From NCBI RefSeq assembly GCF_020966775.1, contig NZ_JAJKFV010000029.1, positions 1,109,001-1,173,000 of the forward strand: a DNA stretch of 64,000 nucleotides, given 5' to 3'. The DNA comes from Rhodopirellula halodulae. Lineage in GTDB: Bacteria; Planctomycetota; Planctomycetia; Pirellulales; Pirellulaceae. Below the pieces are notes generated by a model. The model was given only the letters and a program-made list of their open reading frames with translations. It was not told where the DNA came from and did not search any database. Numbering within the stretch: position 1 is the first letter of the stretch; each line of letters begins with the position of its first letter. A program made the translations under genes and the position numbers. Positions 30,669 through 40,823 of this stretch are shown here, in pieces.

Positions 30669-31905
30669 GATCAACTCCTTCCCAAGAAACCGGGTGACAA
30701 CCATCGGCTCCAATCATCACCGGCCAAACACGGCCGCTGGCCTGATGATCATCTGGACCCAGGGTCAACGGAGTGCCCAAGCCAAGATCAAAACTTCCGA
30801 GTGCCTCCAAGGCTTCGGTGATTCGTGAACGGGTGATGTCGCCTTCGATGGAATCGATCGCTTGGACCATGATCCGGCCAACGATGTAGCCCTCCAGTGA
30901 AACGAAAGAGAAAGGGACGTCGGGTGAATGGGCACGCATCGCGGCTCGATACTGTCGCACCAAAAGCAGCTCGCTGTTGAAGTGTGGAACGACTTGCGTT
31001 GCAATGATTCCGTTGGCTTGTTCACCCAGGGATCGTTTCAGCGATTGTGATCCGACAAAGGAGACGGCCAAGAACTGCGGGTGAAAGTTGTTTTCGCGAG
31101 CCAGCCGAACCAGTTTGGAACATGGCCCATAGGTGCCCACCATGATCACGGCTTTGGGAAGAGGTTGGTGCAACAGCAAGTCAGCCAGTCCGTCTTCTAC
31201 GTGCGATGTGTTGCGTCGATACCTGCCGTGCGCGACGCTGGAAATCTTGACGGCTTGGTGATTGCGGATGGCTGCGAGTCCTCCGAAGAAGCCATCATCG
31301 CCATAGCTGTCGTTTTGAGTGAAGAAAGCGATTTCTTCCGGGCGAATTCCGTTGGCGATCAATGCGTCCACCATCGCGGCCGTTTCCTCGGCGTAGCTGG
31401 CTCGATAGTTGATCACCACGTCGGGAGTGCCCGCTTTTCGCAACGCACTTGCACCGGTGAAGGCGCCGAAGAATGGCGTTCCGGTTTTCTCGGCGATTGG
31501 AATCGCGGTGATCGCCGTTGGCGTGCCGACGTTTCCAACAACCGCTAACACTTGCATCTCTTGAGTCAATCGATGCATGTTCGGGGCGGTTCGGGCGGGC
31601 TCGTAGCCGTCGTCCAACGCGATCAGTTCAAGTTTTCGTCCCCGTAGCAGTTCGCCCTCGTTGGCTTCGCGAAACGCTGCCAGCACCCCATGGCGCATTG
31701 CGATCCCGAGTTCGGCGGATGGTCCCGTCAGAGCGGTCGACATGCCGATTGGAAGGACCGTTGCGGTTTCCTTGATTGACTGGTCCGAAACGCTTTCGGT
31801 CCGATCGGCATCGACGCGTGCCACGAAGAACAAGCTGCAAAAAATAGCGGTCGCTGCGATCTTCCAGCATGGACGGACGCGCAGCATGGCCCCATAAGTC
31901 TTCAT
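30661..31905 (-). CDS. Periplasmic amino-acid/amide-type binding protein (Peripla_BP_6), partner of the sensor kinase
   Basis: 414 residues from the ATG at 31905. The start is chosen because it opens a signal peptide (KIAATAIFCSLFFVARVDA). The mature protein has the LivK/UrtA fold: IGMSTALTGPSAELGIAMRHGVLAAFREAN, LIALDDGYEP, VVGNVGTPTA, FFTQNDSYGDDGFFGG and FVSLEGYIVGRIMVQAI. Such proteins bind branched amino acids, urea or short amides. Here no ABC permease or ATPase follows. Instead the stop codon overlaps the start of the kinase gene (ATGAGTAA), which suggests ligand sensing rather than uptake. The ligand is not known. The frame is open upstream to 32109, but that part has no signal-peptide logic. 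Confidence 0.88.
   Translation of the reverse strand: MKTYGAMLRVRPCWKIAATAIFCSLFFVARVDADRTESVSDQSIKETATVLPIGMSTALTGPSAELGIAMRHGVLAAFREANEGELLRGRKLELIALDDGYEPARTAPNMHRLTQEMQVLAVVGNVGTPTAITAIPIAEKTGTPFFGAFTGASALRKAGTPDVVINYRASYAEETAAMVDALIANGIRPEEIAFFTQNDSYGDDGFFGGLAAIRNHQAVKISSVAHGRYRRNTSHVEDGLADLLLHQPLPKAVIMVGTYGPCSKLVRLARENNFHPQFLAVSFVGSQSLKRSLGEQANGIIATQVVPHFNSELLLVRQYRAAMRAHSPDVPFSFVSLEGYIVGRIMVQAIDSIEGDITRSRITEALEALGSFDLGLGTPLTLGPDDHQASGRVWPVMIGADGCHPVSWEGVDHE
30675..30680 (-). promoter_or_regulatory. Ribosome binding site of the histidine kinase
   Basis: AAGGAG lies 6 bases before the ATG at 30668, inside the coding end of the binding-protein gene. It decides this start over an in-frame ATG 45 bases upstream and supports translational coupling. 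Confidence 0.8.
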
Positions 31906-32225
31906 CAAAGTGCCCCTTTTTCTTGAATGACTTGCTAGGAGCCTAGCTCTGAAAAGCCGATGCTTCTGACCACGGGACAACAATCCGCCCGCACAGGCGG
32001 TTGTGGAAAGCACTCGTGCCGAACATTCCAATTGCACGGCAAAATGGCCGGGTGCAGGTGTAGAAATGAGCCCCCTCGAACACTTGGTTTGCGATTGCTC
32101 AGAGGTCACCCGAGTTCACGGATGAGTGAATGACGGCTCGCAACTGTGGTGACTCTGATTGCGAAATCTGTCCCTGGTGGTCCTGGACTTCGGGCAGCCG
32201 TAAACAGGTCGGTTGTGCTACAAAC
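31906..32225. other. Divergent intergenic region
   Basis: About 320 bases between the binding-protein gene (minus) and the helicase gene (plus). A short inverted repeat, gctagg-ag-cctagc, lies at 31934-31947, close to the minus-strand start. It could be an operator half-site pair, but it may be chance. No gene is visible. Confidence 0.35.
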
Positions 32226-34853
32226 ATGCCCATGAATGCCAACTCGCACCTGACGCCTGATACGAACGACGCCCCAGCCGCTGAAGTTGATCCCGATCTG
32301 GATCGCGACACGCTGGCGGGCGAATATTTCGAGCTGCTTCCGTACGAGCCCTACCCCGTGCAGGAAGAGGCTTTGCTCGCGTATTTCACCGGTCAAACCG
32401 AAGCCGCCGAAGACGGTCCGGCCGCCCAGCACGGTGTGTTGGTCTGCGCGCCGACCGGAACGGGTAAAACCATGATCGCGGAAGCGGCGGTCTATGAAGC
32501 GTTGCGGACCGGGAAGCGGATGTATTACACGACGCCACTGATCGCATTGACGGATCAGAAGTTGGACGAGCTGCGTGAATCCGCGGTCAGGTGGGGATTC
32601 TCTGCGGACCAGGTCGGCTTGGTGACCGGGAACCGAAGCGTCAATGCGGACGCGCCGGTCCTAGTCGTCGTCGCGGAAATTTTGCTCAATCGACTGCTGA
32701 ATCCAGAAGCCTTCGAATTCGATGACGTCTCGTGCGTTGTGATGGATGAATTTCATTCGTTCAACGATTACCAACGCGGGGTGGTTTGGGAATTGACTTT
32801 GGGACTTCTTCCAAAACACGTTCGCACGTTGTTGCTCAGTGCGACGGTTGGCAACTCAGTCGCGTTCACCGGTTGGCTCCGGAAAGCCCACGGTCGCAAT
32901 CTTCAGTTGGTTCAAGGAACCGAACGAAAGGTCCCACTGCAATACGAATGGGTGGACGACGAACTGCTGAACGACTTTTGTGAAAAGATCGCTGCCGGGG
33001 ACGAGGAAGAGCGACGAACACCAGCTCTGCTGTTTTGTTTCAGCCGTTCACTTTGCTGGACCAATGCGGAGATGCTGAAAGGCAAATCGCTCATCGATAA
33101 ATCGAGACAAAAGGAATTGGCGGACATTCTGAACGCTGCCGATTTCAGCAATGGAGTGGGACCGAAACTGAAGCAGATTTTGATGCGAGGCGTCGGTGTT
33201 CACCACGCTGGAATCTTGCCTCGCTATCGTCGGATCGTCGAAGAGTTGTTTCAAAAGAAATTGCTGAGCATCTGCGTCTGCACCGAGACTCTCGCGGCGG
33301 GGATCAACTTGCCCGCGCGAAGCGTGGTGTTGCCGAATCTATTGAAAGGTCCGAAAGACAAAAAGAAATTGGTTGACATCGCGTCGGCCCAGCAAATCTT
33401 CGGTCGCGCCGGTCGACCTCAGTTCGACGACCGAGGGTACGTTTACGCATTGGCTCACGAAGACGATGTCAAAATCAATCGTTGGCGGGAGAAGTACGAT
33501 TCGATCCCCGAGGACACCAAGGATCCGGGATTGTTAAAAGCCAAGAAGCAACTCAAAAAGAAAATGCCCAAACGTCGTGCGGGCGAATCGTATTGGACAG
33601 AATCACAATTTGAACAATTGCAAGTCGCGAAGTCAGCGGACTTGGCCAGTCGAGGCAAAGTGCCGTGGCGATTGCTCGCGTACCTGTTGTCGAAAGATGA
33701 GGCGGTCCAGCCCATTCGGGATTTGGTGGATCGGCGATTGATGCCGCCGGCTCGGATCGAGGTTGCCCAAAAAGACCTCAACCGGATGTTGATCACGCTT
33801 TGGTCAGGTGGCTACGTCGAACTGGATCCGCTTCCGAAAATCGCGGCGGAAAAGAAGCCCACGCCAAAAGGCACCAAGCCCGGTCAAAGCGACAATGCGA
33901 AAGTGGAAGAGCCACCCGCCACGGGAGGTTTGTTTGGCGAACTGCTGGACACAATGCGAGCCAGTGAGGCGGAGACCAAATCAGAAGAGAATGAAGAGTC
34001 GTCGGAGCCCGTTGATGACGCCGAGGCACTCGCCAAACGGGGTTACGAACTTGCCGACTATCATCCGGTCAAGGCAACACCGACGGTCAGACTGGAACGC
34101 CTAGTTCAGTTGAAAAGCGTCAACCCGTTGCTGGGTGTCTTCATCGCGGATCAATTGGCGGATGCCGATGAACAAGAACGCATCGCCGTGTTGGAAAGCC
34201 TTTTAGAGGTCCCGGGGTCCGTTGCGAAATTCGCGAGAATGCCGTCTTACGATGTCATGCCACCGGGACAACTGGCTCGCACACGATTGGACACTCAGTT
34301 GCTTCAGCGAGGTCTGGCGACACCGGAGGAGCTCGGTGCTGGCCCCGAGGAGGAGGAAGAAGAGGTTCGCGATCGTGGGTTTGGCCGGGTGATGTTCGAA
34401 GAGCCAAAGGTGTGGCCTTTGACGATCGGAGAAAAACTGCTGAGACTGTTTCGCGATGAGTTTCCTAAAGTGGACGATGTGCAGGTTCGTCCGGTTTGGA
34501 TTGTTGGGGAACTGTTGGAGTTCGGTGGCGATTTCAACAAGTACGTCACCGCTCGCAAACTTCAGAAGGAAGAGGGGATTCTCTTTCGTCACTGTTTGCG
34601 AATGATTTTGTTGTGTGACGAGATGGCCAATGTGCCTCCCAAGGGAACCACGGTCGAAACGTGGGAGGATTGGTTGGATGACATTGCCGACACGTTGACG
34701 GAAGCTTGTCGAAGAATTGACCCGCAAAGCACCGATGAAACACTCAGCCAATCCGAATCACCGTTGACGGATGATTTGGCGGGTGGACGACGAAACGCTG
34801 GCACGAAACAGACGTCCGTGGCCAGCAACGAAGAGGAAAAAAGCGAAGCATGA
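32226..34853 (+). CDS. Ski2-like DEAD/DEAH-box helicase
   Basis: 875 residues from the ATG at 32226; another ATG follows at 32232. It is a superfamily 2 helicase of the Ski2 type: YPVQEEAL, Walker [24 protein letters not shown] as motif II, SATVGN as motif [28 protein letters not shown] and the motif VI segment [15 protein letters not shown]. Ski2 relatives unwind RNA or DNA; related bacterial and archaeal proteins act in RNA decay or repair. The region after about residue 430 is Lys-rich and acidic in turn, with an EEEEEE run, and matches no domain I know. The gene overlaps lpxK by ATGA, so the two are translated from one message even though their roles appear unrelated. Confidence 0.88.
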   Translation: MPMNANSHLTPDTNDAPAAEVDPDLDRDTLAGEYFELLPYEPYPVQEEALLAYFTGQTEAAEDGPAAQHGVLVCAPTGTGKTMIAEAAVYEALRTGKRMYYTTPLIALTDQKLDELRESAVRWGFSADQVGLVTGNRSVNADAPVLVVVAEILLNRLLNPEAFEFDDVSCVVMDEFHSFNDYQRGVVWELTLGLLPKHVRTLLLSATVGNSVAFTGWLRKAHGRNLQLVQGTERKVPLQYEWVDDELLNDFCEKIAAGDEEERRTPALLFCFSRSLCWTNAEMLKGKSLIDKSRQKELADILNAADFSNGVGPKLKQILMRGVGVHHAGILPRYRRIVEELFQKKLLSICVCTETLAAGINLPARSVVLPNLLKGPKDKKKLVDIASAQQIFGRAGRPQFDDRGYVYALAHEDDVKINRWREKYDSIPEDTKDPGLLKAKKQLKKKMPKRRAGESYWTESQFEQLQVAKSADLASRGKVPWRLLAYLLSKDEAVQPIRDLVDRRLMPPARIEVAQKDLNRMLITLWSGGYVELDPLPKIAAEKKPTPKGTKPGQSDNAKVEEPPATGGLFGELLDTMRASEAETKSEENEESSEPVDDAEALAKRGYELADYHPVKATPTVRLERLVQLKSVNPLLGVFIADQLADADEQERIAVLESLLEVPGSVAKFARMPSYDVMPPGQLARTRLDTQLLQRGLATPEELGAGPEEEEEEVRDRGFGRVMFEEPKVWPLTIGEKLLRLFRDEFPKVDDVQVRPVWIVGELLEFGGDFNKYVTARKLQKEEGILFRHCLRMILLCDEMANVPPKGTTVETWEDWLDDIADTLTEACRRIDPQSTDETLSQSESPLTDDLAGGRRNAGTKQTSVASNEEEKSEA

Positions 34854-35947
34854 GTTGGGACTACCGGCCGCTTTTAAGCGGGCAACGAAAAGACCCTTTG
34901 TCGACACTCGCTCGTGGAGCACTTTGGTGCACCAGTCATTTTTATGGGCTGGGGGCTCGGTATCGACGTCGACAATACGACACGCGAAAACGAGAGATCT
35001 GTTCGGCCGACGTGCCCGTGATCAGCGTGGGAAATTTAACGACCGGCGGGACCGGAAAGACTCCCGTGGTCGCGGATCTTTGCCGGCGACTACGAGCAAT
35101 GAACCACCGCGTGGCGATCATCAGTCGCGGATATGGGGCGGGCGGTCAAGGTTTCAACGACGAGGCGCTCGAGCTTCAGGAACGTTTGCCTGACGTGCCG
35201 CACGTGCAACACCCTGATCGAGTGGAGGCGGCTCGGATTGCGGTGGAAGAATTGGCGGCGGAAGTCTTGGTGATGGACGATGGGTTCCAACATCGAAGGT
35301 TGAAACGAGATCTCGATATCTTAGTGGTCGACGCGACTTGCCCGTTTGGGTTTGGTCACGTGCTTCCGCGAGGCACCTTGCGGGAACCCATCGACAGCTT
35401 GTCTCGCGCCGATTGGGTTTTGATCACTCGAGTGGATCAGGTGACCGAAGAAGAGGTTGCTGAAATCCGATCGACGATCGCGCAGTACGCGCTGGACTGC
35501 CCCATTCTCGAAACGGAGCATCGACCGTCGACGGTTCAGAACTCGTTGGGCGAATGGGAACCCGTCGAATCGCTTTGCGACCAAAACGTCGCGTTGATTT
35601 CCGCGATTGGCAATCCAGGAGCGTTCAAGCAAACGGTGCAATCCTGTGGAGCGAACGTCGTCGCGCACTATCGTTTGCCTGACCACGACGCGTTCGAGCG
35701 AAGCACACGCGACAAATTGCGTCGGTGGGTGGAGCAATTGAAATCAACCGACCAATCACCGGCACGTTTGTTGTGCACTCACAAGGACGCGGTCAAACTC
35801 GCCACCGATGCGATCGCCGGCGTACCACTGGGATTCATTCCCATTGAGTTGGCTTACCGGACGTCCGAAGAGCCGCTGCAGTTGCGGCTAGAATTGATGA
35901 TGGGTGGCGCGGTGGACAATCAATCGTCGCGAGATGATTCCGCTTGA
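34850..35947 (+). CDS. lpxK: Tetraacyldisaccharide 4'-kinase
   Basis: 365 residues. LpxK phosphorylates the 4'-position of the lipid A disaccharide precursor at the inner membrane, the sixth step of the Raetz pathway. Diagnostic motifs are present: [15 protein letters not shown] (P-loop), [14 protein letters not shown], and PRGTLREP. The length is slightly above the usual 320-350 residues. Its ATG overlaps the helicase stop codon (34850-34853). Its 3' end overlaps the convergent rimK gene by 28 bases. With the LpxL-like gene at 42905-43936 it supports a lipid-A-bearing outer membrane in this organism. Confidence 0.96.
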   Translation: MSWDYRPLLSGQRKDPLSTLARGALWCTSHFYGLGARYRRRQYDTRKREICSADVPVISVGNLTTGGTGKTPVVADLCRRLRAMNHRVAIISRGYGAGGQGFNDEALELQERLPDVPHVQHPDRVEAARIAVEELAAEVLVMDDGFQHRRLKRDLDILVVDATCPFGFGHVLPRGTLREPIDSLSRADWVLITRVDQVTEEEVAEIRSTIAQYALDCPILETEHRPSTVQNSLGEWEPVESLCDQNVALISAIGNPGAFKQTVQSCGANVVAHYRLPDHDAFERSTRDKLRRWVEQLKSTDQSPARLLCTHKDAVKLATDAIAGVPLGFIPIELAYRTSEEPLQLRLELMMGGAVDNQSSRDDSA

Positions 35948-37137
35948 ATTGCGGCGGCCGAGTCGGGCAACCGTTTGATCTTGGGACGACGTTGTTTGCG
36001 AACTTTTTCAGGCACCATCCCACGCATGGCTTCCAGCTTTCCAAAGCAAAGCAAGCGATCGTTGGGTTCCAGCGTTCGCTTCAATCGAGGGTTGGGAATC
36101 ACCGTCGTGCCTCGATACAACGTCAACACGTTGATATCAAGCTCCGGCAATCCTGATTCGTCGATCGATTTGCCAACGTATTCCGATCCATCGCGAACGT
36201 GCAATTCCGTCACTCCGTAGCCGCGACTGACGGTCAAACGTTGTCGCACGTCGACTTCGGGGAAGTCCACTTGAGCCGACATGTAATCGATGATCGCGCC
36301 GGCGATGTCCAGCTTGGTCGCCGACTCGATGCCTTCTAGTCCCGGGGAGGAATTCACCTCCATGACCTGCGGCCCATTGGTTCCCTCTAGCATGTCGACG
36401 CCCGCGACTCGTAGTCCCATGATTTGAGCGGCACGCACGGCCGTTTCCGCATAAGTCTCATCGAGCACAACTGGTTCGGTTCGTCCACCACGGTGAACGT
36501 TGCTACGAAACTCCGCCCCAACCGCAACGCGACGCATGGCCGCGACGACTCGGTCGCCAATCACGAACGCCCGAATGTCTTTGCCTCGACTTTCCGAGAC
36601 AAATTGCTGAACGAGCACGTTTTGCTTGGTGCTTTGAAGCGTTTCGATGATCGCTTCGGCGACCTTGACGTTCTCGGCCAAAATCACGCCTACGCCCTGG
36701 GTTCCTTCCAGCAGTTTGATGATCACCGGCGAACCGCCCACGCGTTCAATCGCAGGAAGAATGTCTTTCCGGTCTCGCACGAAGGTGGTTTTGGGGATGC
36801 CGATTTGATGACGTGACAGGATTTGCAAACTGCGAAGTTTGTCACGCGAATTACTGATTCCCGCGGACGAGTTCGCGCTGAACACATCCATCTGTTCGAA
36901 CTGGCGAACAACCGCGGTGCCGAAGTAAGTGATCGACGCGCCGATGCGAGGCAGCACGCCGTCATAGTCACTGAGTTGCTTGCTGCGGTAATAGAGATCG
37001 GGTTCACCCTCGGCCAAGTCGATTGCGAATTTCAGGGTGTTGAGGACTTTGGCTTTGATGCCACGTTGCTCCGCGGCTTCAACCAAGCGGCGGGTGCTGT
37101 AACAACGAGGGGAGCAGGACAGGATGGCAAGTTTCAA
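35920..37137 (-). CDS. rimK: RimK-type alpha-L-glutamate ligase fused to a TrkA-C (RCK_C)-like domain
   Basis: 405 residues. The start is TTG at 37137, fixed by alignment with the RimK N-terminus ([21 protein letters not shown]). RimK adds glutamates to the C-terminus of ribosomal protein S6. ATP-grasp motifs are clear: [63 protein letters not shown] and [13 protein letters not shown]. Ordinary RimK ends near residue 300. Here about 110 further residues contain [23 protein letters not shown] and NDRLLCFGK, which resemble the RCK_C ligand-binding domain of potassium channel regulators. It lies 83 bases after the RimB-like gene on the same strand, which recalls the rimABK operon of Pseudomonas. 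Confidence 0.93.
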   Translation of the reverse strand: MKLAILSCSPRCYSTRRLVEAAEQRGIKAKVLNTLKFAIDLAEGEPDLYYRSKQLSDYDGVLPRIGASITYFGTAVVRQFEQMDVFSANSSAGISNSRDKLRSLQILSRHQIGIPKTTFVRDRKDILPAIERVGGSPVIIKLLEGTQGVGVILAENVKVAEAIIETLQSTKQNVLVQQFVSESRGKDIRAFVIGDRVVAAMRRVAVGAEFRSNVHRGGRTEPVVLDETYAETAVRAAQIMGLRVAGVDMLEGTNGPQVMEVNSSPGLEGIESATKLDIAGAIIDYMSAQVDFPEVDVRQRLTVSRGYGVTELHVRDGSEYVGKSIDESGLPELDINVLTLYRGTTVIPNPRLKRTLEPNDRLLCFGKLEAMRGMVPEKVRKQRRPKIKRLPDSAAAIQAESSRDD

Positions 37138-37220
37138 GGGACGACTCTTATTTGGATCAGAAAGAAGCGGCGTGTGAGAGAGGGCGACTCAAGCGGATGC
37201 AAAGCGACCACGCGGAAGAG

Positions 37221-37772
37221 CTAGGACGGCGGAAGGTCGTGTGAAGTTGGCATGTTCGAACCCGCCGGGCGTTTTCGTTTTCGGCGACCTGCCAAAAAGG
37301 ACGCGGCCGAGTCCACCAGGAAGCGATTGCGGATGGCTTCGCGACCCACCAACATTCGGAATCCCATCGAGTCGCGATTGGCCAAGGTCAGATCCACCAT
37401 GATGCGACGCCGAAGGATTTCGAGCGACGTGCGGATCACAATTCGTTCGCTCGTTTCGCCGTTGCTGCTGCGGACGTGACGTCGTTCCAAGATCGGAACG
37501 TCGGCTTCCACATGCACGTCGTCTCGCTTCTGAACCGGATGGATCGAGAAACGAACTCGTTCGATGTCACCGTCAAAATAAGTCTCCACGTCGAAGGCGT
37601 GCAGCGAGCTTGAGCGGGCGCCAGTATCAATCTTGGCTTTGACGTGCCGCACCTTCAGTTCCGGCAAACCGACCCATTCTCTCCATCCGATGACCACCAA
37701 CGGATCGGTCGGAAGCAGTTTGGATCGTGTTGTCGGCGTGTCTTCTGTGTCGTGGCTAGGATCGTTTGTCAT
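37221..37772 (-). CDS. RimB-like retropepsin-type protease (ATP-dependent zinc protease family, PF05618)
   Basis: 183 residues, ATG start. The core VKAKIDTGARSSSLHA contains the aspartyl-protease-like DTGA motif. The closing LANRDSMGFRMLVGREAI matches the family signature near the C-terminus. In Pseudomonas RimB is reported to work with RimK by trimming poly-glutamate tails on ribosomal protein S6. The gene is immediately upstream of the RimK ligase, so an add-and-trim pair is the simplest reading. The family name 'zinc protease' is historical; the motif fits an aspartyl mechanism. The basic C-terminal tail (GRRKRKR) could aid ribosome contact. Confidence 0.88.
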   Translation of the reverse strand: MTNDPSHDTEDTPTTRSKLLPTDPLVVIGWREWVGLPELKVRHVKAKIDTGARSSSLHAFDVETYFDGDIERVRFSIHPVQKRDDVHVEADVPILERRHVRSSNGETSERIVIRTSLEILRRRIMVDLTLANRDSMGFRMLVGREAIRNRFLVDSAASFLAGRRKRKRPAGSNMPTSHDLPPS

Positions 37773-38072
37773 GTGCCGTGCCGTGGGGGCGGGATCGCCA
37801 TTGGCGAATGAAACAGATCACTCGGGGCTGACCACCTGGTTCAGGTGGTGCTTGGTGCCTCGGTTTGCCAACGGGGACAAATTCGAGCAGGGATATCGTT
37901 GCAAATTGACGACTCACCAAGGTCAGCGTCAAGTCAACGAACAAAGATTGGCCGGCGAAAGGCCAGTTCAATCAACGAAAGAGGTCGAGTTGGCTATACT
38001 TCTCTTCACTTTTGCAGCAAAATGGATGCCCAATGAGTTTCCGGATTGCCGTTGTCCCCTGGAGCCGAATGA
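37773..38072. other. Divergent promoter region
   Basis: 300 bases between the rimB-like gene (minus) and the SDR gene (plus). I see no gene or strong hairpin. Just before 38073 there is GGAG about 9 bases from the ATG, a usable RBS. Confidence 0.4.
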
Positions 38073-38921
38073 ATGTCTGCTGAATCCCCCGAGTCCGCCT
38101 CGCCTGCTTCCTCCACGCCAATCCTTCAGGGAAAACGCGTCCTGATCTCGGGAGCCTCGCGTGGAATCGGCCGCGGAATTGCTCTGGAGATGGCTTCGGT
38201 GGGGGCTGAGGTTACGATCAATTATCATTCAAACGAAAGCGAAGCCGAGGACGTCGTCCGCGAATGTGAAGCAATGGGAACCACGGCTCACGCGGTTGGG
38301 GCTGACATTTCGGACGAAACCAAGGTTCAGGAACTGGTCGACCAAGCTTGCGAGCGGATGGGCGGACTGGACATCGTTGTCAGCAACGCGGCCTACAGCG
38401 ACCGACATTTGATGTTGGAGTCGGACATGGATGAGTTTCGCCGAACCATCGATGTCAGCATGTGGGGAGCGTTCCACCTCGTGCGATGCGGTGCTCGGAA
38501 GATGGTGGATGCCGGCAACGGTGGGAACATCGTGGTGATCAGCAGTCCCCACGCTCACATGCCGATGCCGGGTGCGATGGCCTACAACATGGCCAAAGCG
38601 GCCAACGATCAAATGGCTCGCACCGCGGCGGTGGAACTGGCTTCCCATCGAATTCGCGTGAACATCATTCACCCGGGGTGGATTGATACTCCGGGGGAGC
38701 GGAAGTTCTTTCAAGAAGAAACTCTGCAGACAGAAGGAGCTAAATTGCCGTGGGGGCGTCTTGGGCAAATTCGTGAAATCGGTCGTGGTGCGGTCTTCTT
38801 GTGTGACCCCAAGAGCGAATACATCACCGGCAGCACGCTAACCATCGATGGCGGCATCCAACTTCCGTGGCGAGAAATGTATCGCGTGGAAGAAGCCCGT
38901 CGTGAACCAGTTGGCTCGTGA
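38073..38921 (+). CDS. Short-chain dehydrogenase/reductase (SDR) family oxidoreductase
   Basis: 282 residues, ATG preceded by GGAG. It is a classical SDR with Rossmann fold. The cofactor loop is SGASRGIGRGIA, the structural motif is SNAAY, the catalytic Ser lies in VVISSPHAHM, and the Tyr/Lys pair is in YNMAKAAND. The C-terminal GSTLTIDGGIQL is typical of glucose-1-dehydrogenase and FabG-like members. NADPH use is possible (Arg in the loop after the first glycine), but the substrate is unknown. The gene stands alone; the MBL gene downstream is convergent with a 10-base gap. Confidence 0.93.
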   Translation: MSAESPESASPASSTPILQGKRVLISGASRGIGRGIALEMASVGAEVTINYHSNESEAEDVVRECEAMGTTAHAVGADISDETKVQELVDQACERMGGLDIVVSNAAYSDRHLMLESDMDEFRRTIDVSMWGAFHLVRCGARKMVDAGNGGNIVVISSPHAHMPMPGAMAYNMAKAANDQMARTAAVELASHRIRVNIIHPGWIDTPGERKFFQEETLQTEGAKLPWGRLGQIREIGRGAVFLCDPKSEYITGSTLTIDGGIQLPWREMYRVEEARREPVGS

Positions 38922-38931
38922 TCGAGTCGCG

Positions 38932-39690
38932 TTAAAGCGAGACGCATGTTCCGTCATGAGCGATTTGAACCTCACAAGGCAAATCGCGGCAGGCGTCGGA
39001 CAGTTCCAGTTCCGCAATCGGGTTGATGTGCGTTAGCAGCAATTGCTTGGGAGTCGTTCGTTTCGCGATCCGGACGACTTTGTCCAGGTAACAATGGCCG
39101 GTCTTTTCCGCCCAGGATTGATTCTTGTCATCGAAGTTGCACTCGTGCATCAGCAGGTCAACGTCGGACATCCAATCTAAAGTAACGTCGTCTTCCGCAC
39201 CCAATGTGTCCGTGGCGTACAGCAATCGAGTGCTCGAATCGGAGCCATCGGGCAATTCGATTTTGTAAGCGACCGAACCGCCCGGATGTTCCTGCGGACG
39301 CCACGAAAACGAAGCGTCTTGCATCTGCCAAGTGTCGTTCTCGTCAATCGACTTCCACGTCACCGGAAGCTCGACGGGAAAGATGTCGGGGTGAAACAGA
39401 TGCTCCCGAATCGAATTCAGTTTTTCGCGTTGCCCCCAAATACAAACGTCTTGAACGGGACGTTGGTAGAGAATGTCCAACAAAAACGTGAGCCCCACGA
39501 TGTGATCGAGATGGGCATGGCTGAGCAAAATGTTCAGATGATCTGTTTGGATCAGGTTGGGCAATCGGAAGATCCCGGTCCCGGCATCCAGAACCAGTCC
39601 ACACTCAGGGACGAAGTAGCACGAGGTGTGACGAGATTCGTTCGGGTGATACCCTGCTGTTCCTAGGCAATGCAGTTCCAATGTCTTCAT
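38932..39690 (-). CDS. MBL-fold metallo-hydrolase (ribonuclease Z-like)
   Basis: 252 residues. The metal site HAHLDH (residues 58-63) is a full HxHxDH motif. Downstream ligands are likely the Asp in LLYATDTLG, the His in MHECNF and the His in LLTHINP. The order and length resemble RNase Z, phosphodiesterase PhnP and related beta-lactamase-fold hydrolases, but no exosite or flexible arm typical of tRNase Z is seen. It probably hydrolyses a phosphodiester. The substrate cannot be named. Confidence 0.88.
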   Translation of the reverse strand: MKTLELHCLGTAGYHPNESRHTSCYFVPECGLVLDAGTGIFRLPNLIQTDHLNILLSHAHLDHIVGLTFLLDILYQRPVQDVCIWGQREKLNSIREHLFHPDIFPVELPVTWKSIDENDTWQMQDASFSWRPQEHPGGSVAYKIELPDGSDSSTRLLYATDTLGAEDDVTLDWMSDVDLLMHECNFDDKNQSWAEKTGHCYLDKVVRIAKRTTPKQLLLTHINPIAELELSDACRDLPCEVQIAHDGTCVSL

Positions 39691-39941
39691 CCAACTTTCG
39701 GTGGGCCGTCTGATTCAACTGGCCGATGGCAAATGACCTTGTGGCAATCATCCCGCGGATATCAACCCTGTGTGGGCGGGTTCGCGGGTGCCTATCCTAT
39801 CATCGCAGCCCATCCGTGTATGTGTCGATCACGAACGCATCGGATCCCAGATTGCCGCGAGTTCCAGCTTATCGGTGTCATCGAGCAATCAGGCTGATTG
39901 AAATTCCAAGTCGCAACGTCTGAATTGTCACGTGAGCCCCG

Positions 39942-40823
39942 ATGTGCCCATCCGCTGAATCTGATGACGTCCCGTTGAGCTCGAACAAAGAATCTCCGCT
40001 CGGACGCTCGCCGCAATCGTCGCAAGCGGTGATCTGCAAGAATGCCAGTGTGGTCTTCCCCAATGACGTCAGAGCACTTCGCGATGTCAACCTGTCGATT
40101 CCCCAGGGGGCTCGAATCGCTTTGGTGGGGCCAAGTGGCTGTGGGAAAACCACCTTGCTACGCGTGATCGCCGGATTGCAAACGCTGTCCGCTGGCGAAT
40201 GTCAGCGGATGGAAGTGAAAGAGCGAGAGGAAGGGCAGAACGACCGGCGACGCTGTGCGACTTCATTTGTGTTTCAACAGCCCGCCTTGCTTCCGTGGGC
40301 AACCGTCCAAAGAAACGTCGAGTTGCCACTCAAGCTTGGTCGACGCGGTGCGGACGTTGACCTTGCGACCGGGCAACAACGTGTCAAGGATGTATTGATG
40401 GAGGTCCAACTGGACGACGTAATGAACAGGTTTCCGCATCAGTTGTCCGGTGGCATGAAGATGCGAGCTTCGATCGCGCGAGCTTTGGTGACCAATCCCG
40501 ATCTGTTGCTGCTCGACGAACCATTCGCGGCGCTGGATGACCTGCTGCGAAATCAACTCGGACGTTTGGTCACCAAGTTGTGGCGCAGTCATCGATTCAC
40601 CAGCGTCTTGGTGACCCACAACATCGCCGAAGCGATTCAGCTTTGCGAGAGAATCGTTGTGATGCATCGCGGACGTTTGGTCACGCAGCTTCAAAATCCG
40701 CTTCGCGAGAAAATGGAGTCCTCGGATGTCAGACGCAGCCCCGAATTCGCGGACTTCTATGGAATGATCAGCGACACATTGGAAGCGGCTGCCAAGTCCG
40801 ATGATTCGGGGGACCCGTTGTGA
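39942..40823 (+). CDS. ABC transporter ATP-binding protein (nitrate/sulfonate/taurine/HMP type)
   Basis: 293 residues. Energises the importer encoded with the next two genes. Motifs: Walker A VGPSGCGKTT, Q-loop FVFQQPALLPW, signature LSGGMKMRASIARAL, Walker B LLLLDEPFAAL, switch His VTHNIAEA. The FQQPALLPW segment and the short C-terminus are typical of the SsuB/TauB/ThiZ subfamily. The stop overlaps the GTG start of the permease gene. Confidence 0.94.
   Translation: MCPSAESDDVPLSSNKESPLGRSPQSSQAVICKNASVVFPNDVRALRDVNLSIPQGARIALVGPSGCGKTTLLRVIAGLQTLSAGECQRMEVKEREEGQNDRRRCATSFVFQQPALLPWATVQRNVELPLKLGRRGADVDLATGQQRVKDVLMEVQLDDVMNRFPHQLSGGMKMRASIARALVTNPDLLLLDEPFAALDDLLRNQLGRLVTKLWRSHRFTSVLVTHNIAEAIQLCERIVVMHRGRLVTQLQNPLREKMESSDVRRSPEFADFYGMISDTLEAAAKSDDSGDPL

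Noticed and set aside
39691-39941. TPP or FMN riboswitch upstream of the NMT1-type ABC operon
   Set aside because: No CTGAGA/ACCC thi-box core or RFN-type core is visible in the 251 bases before the operon.
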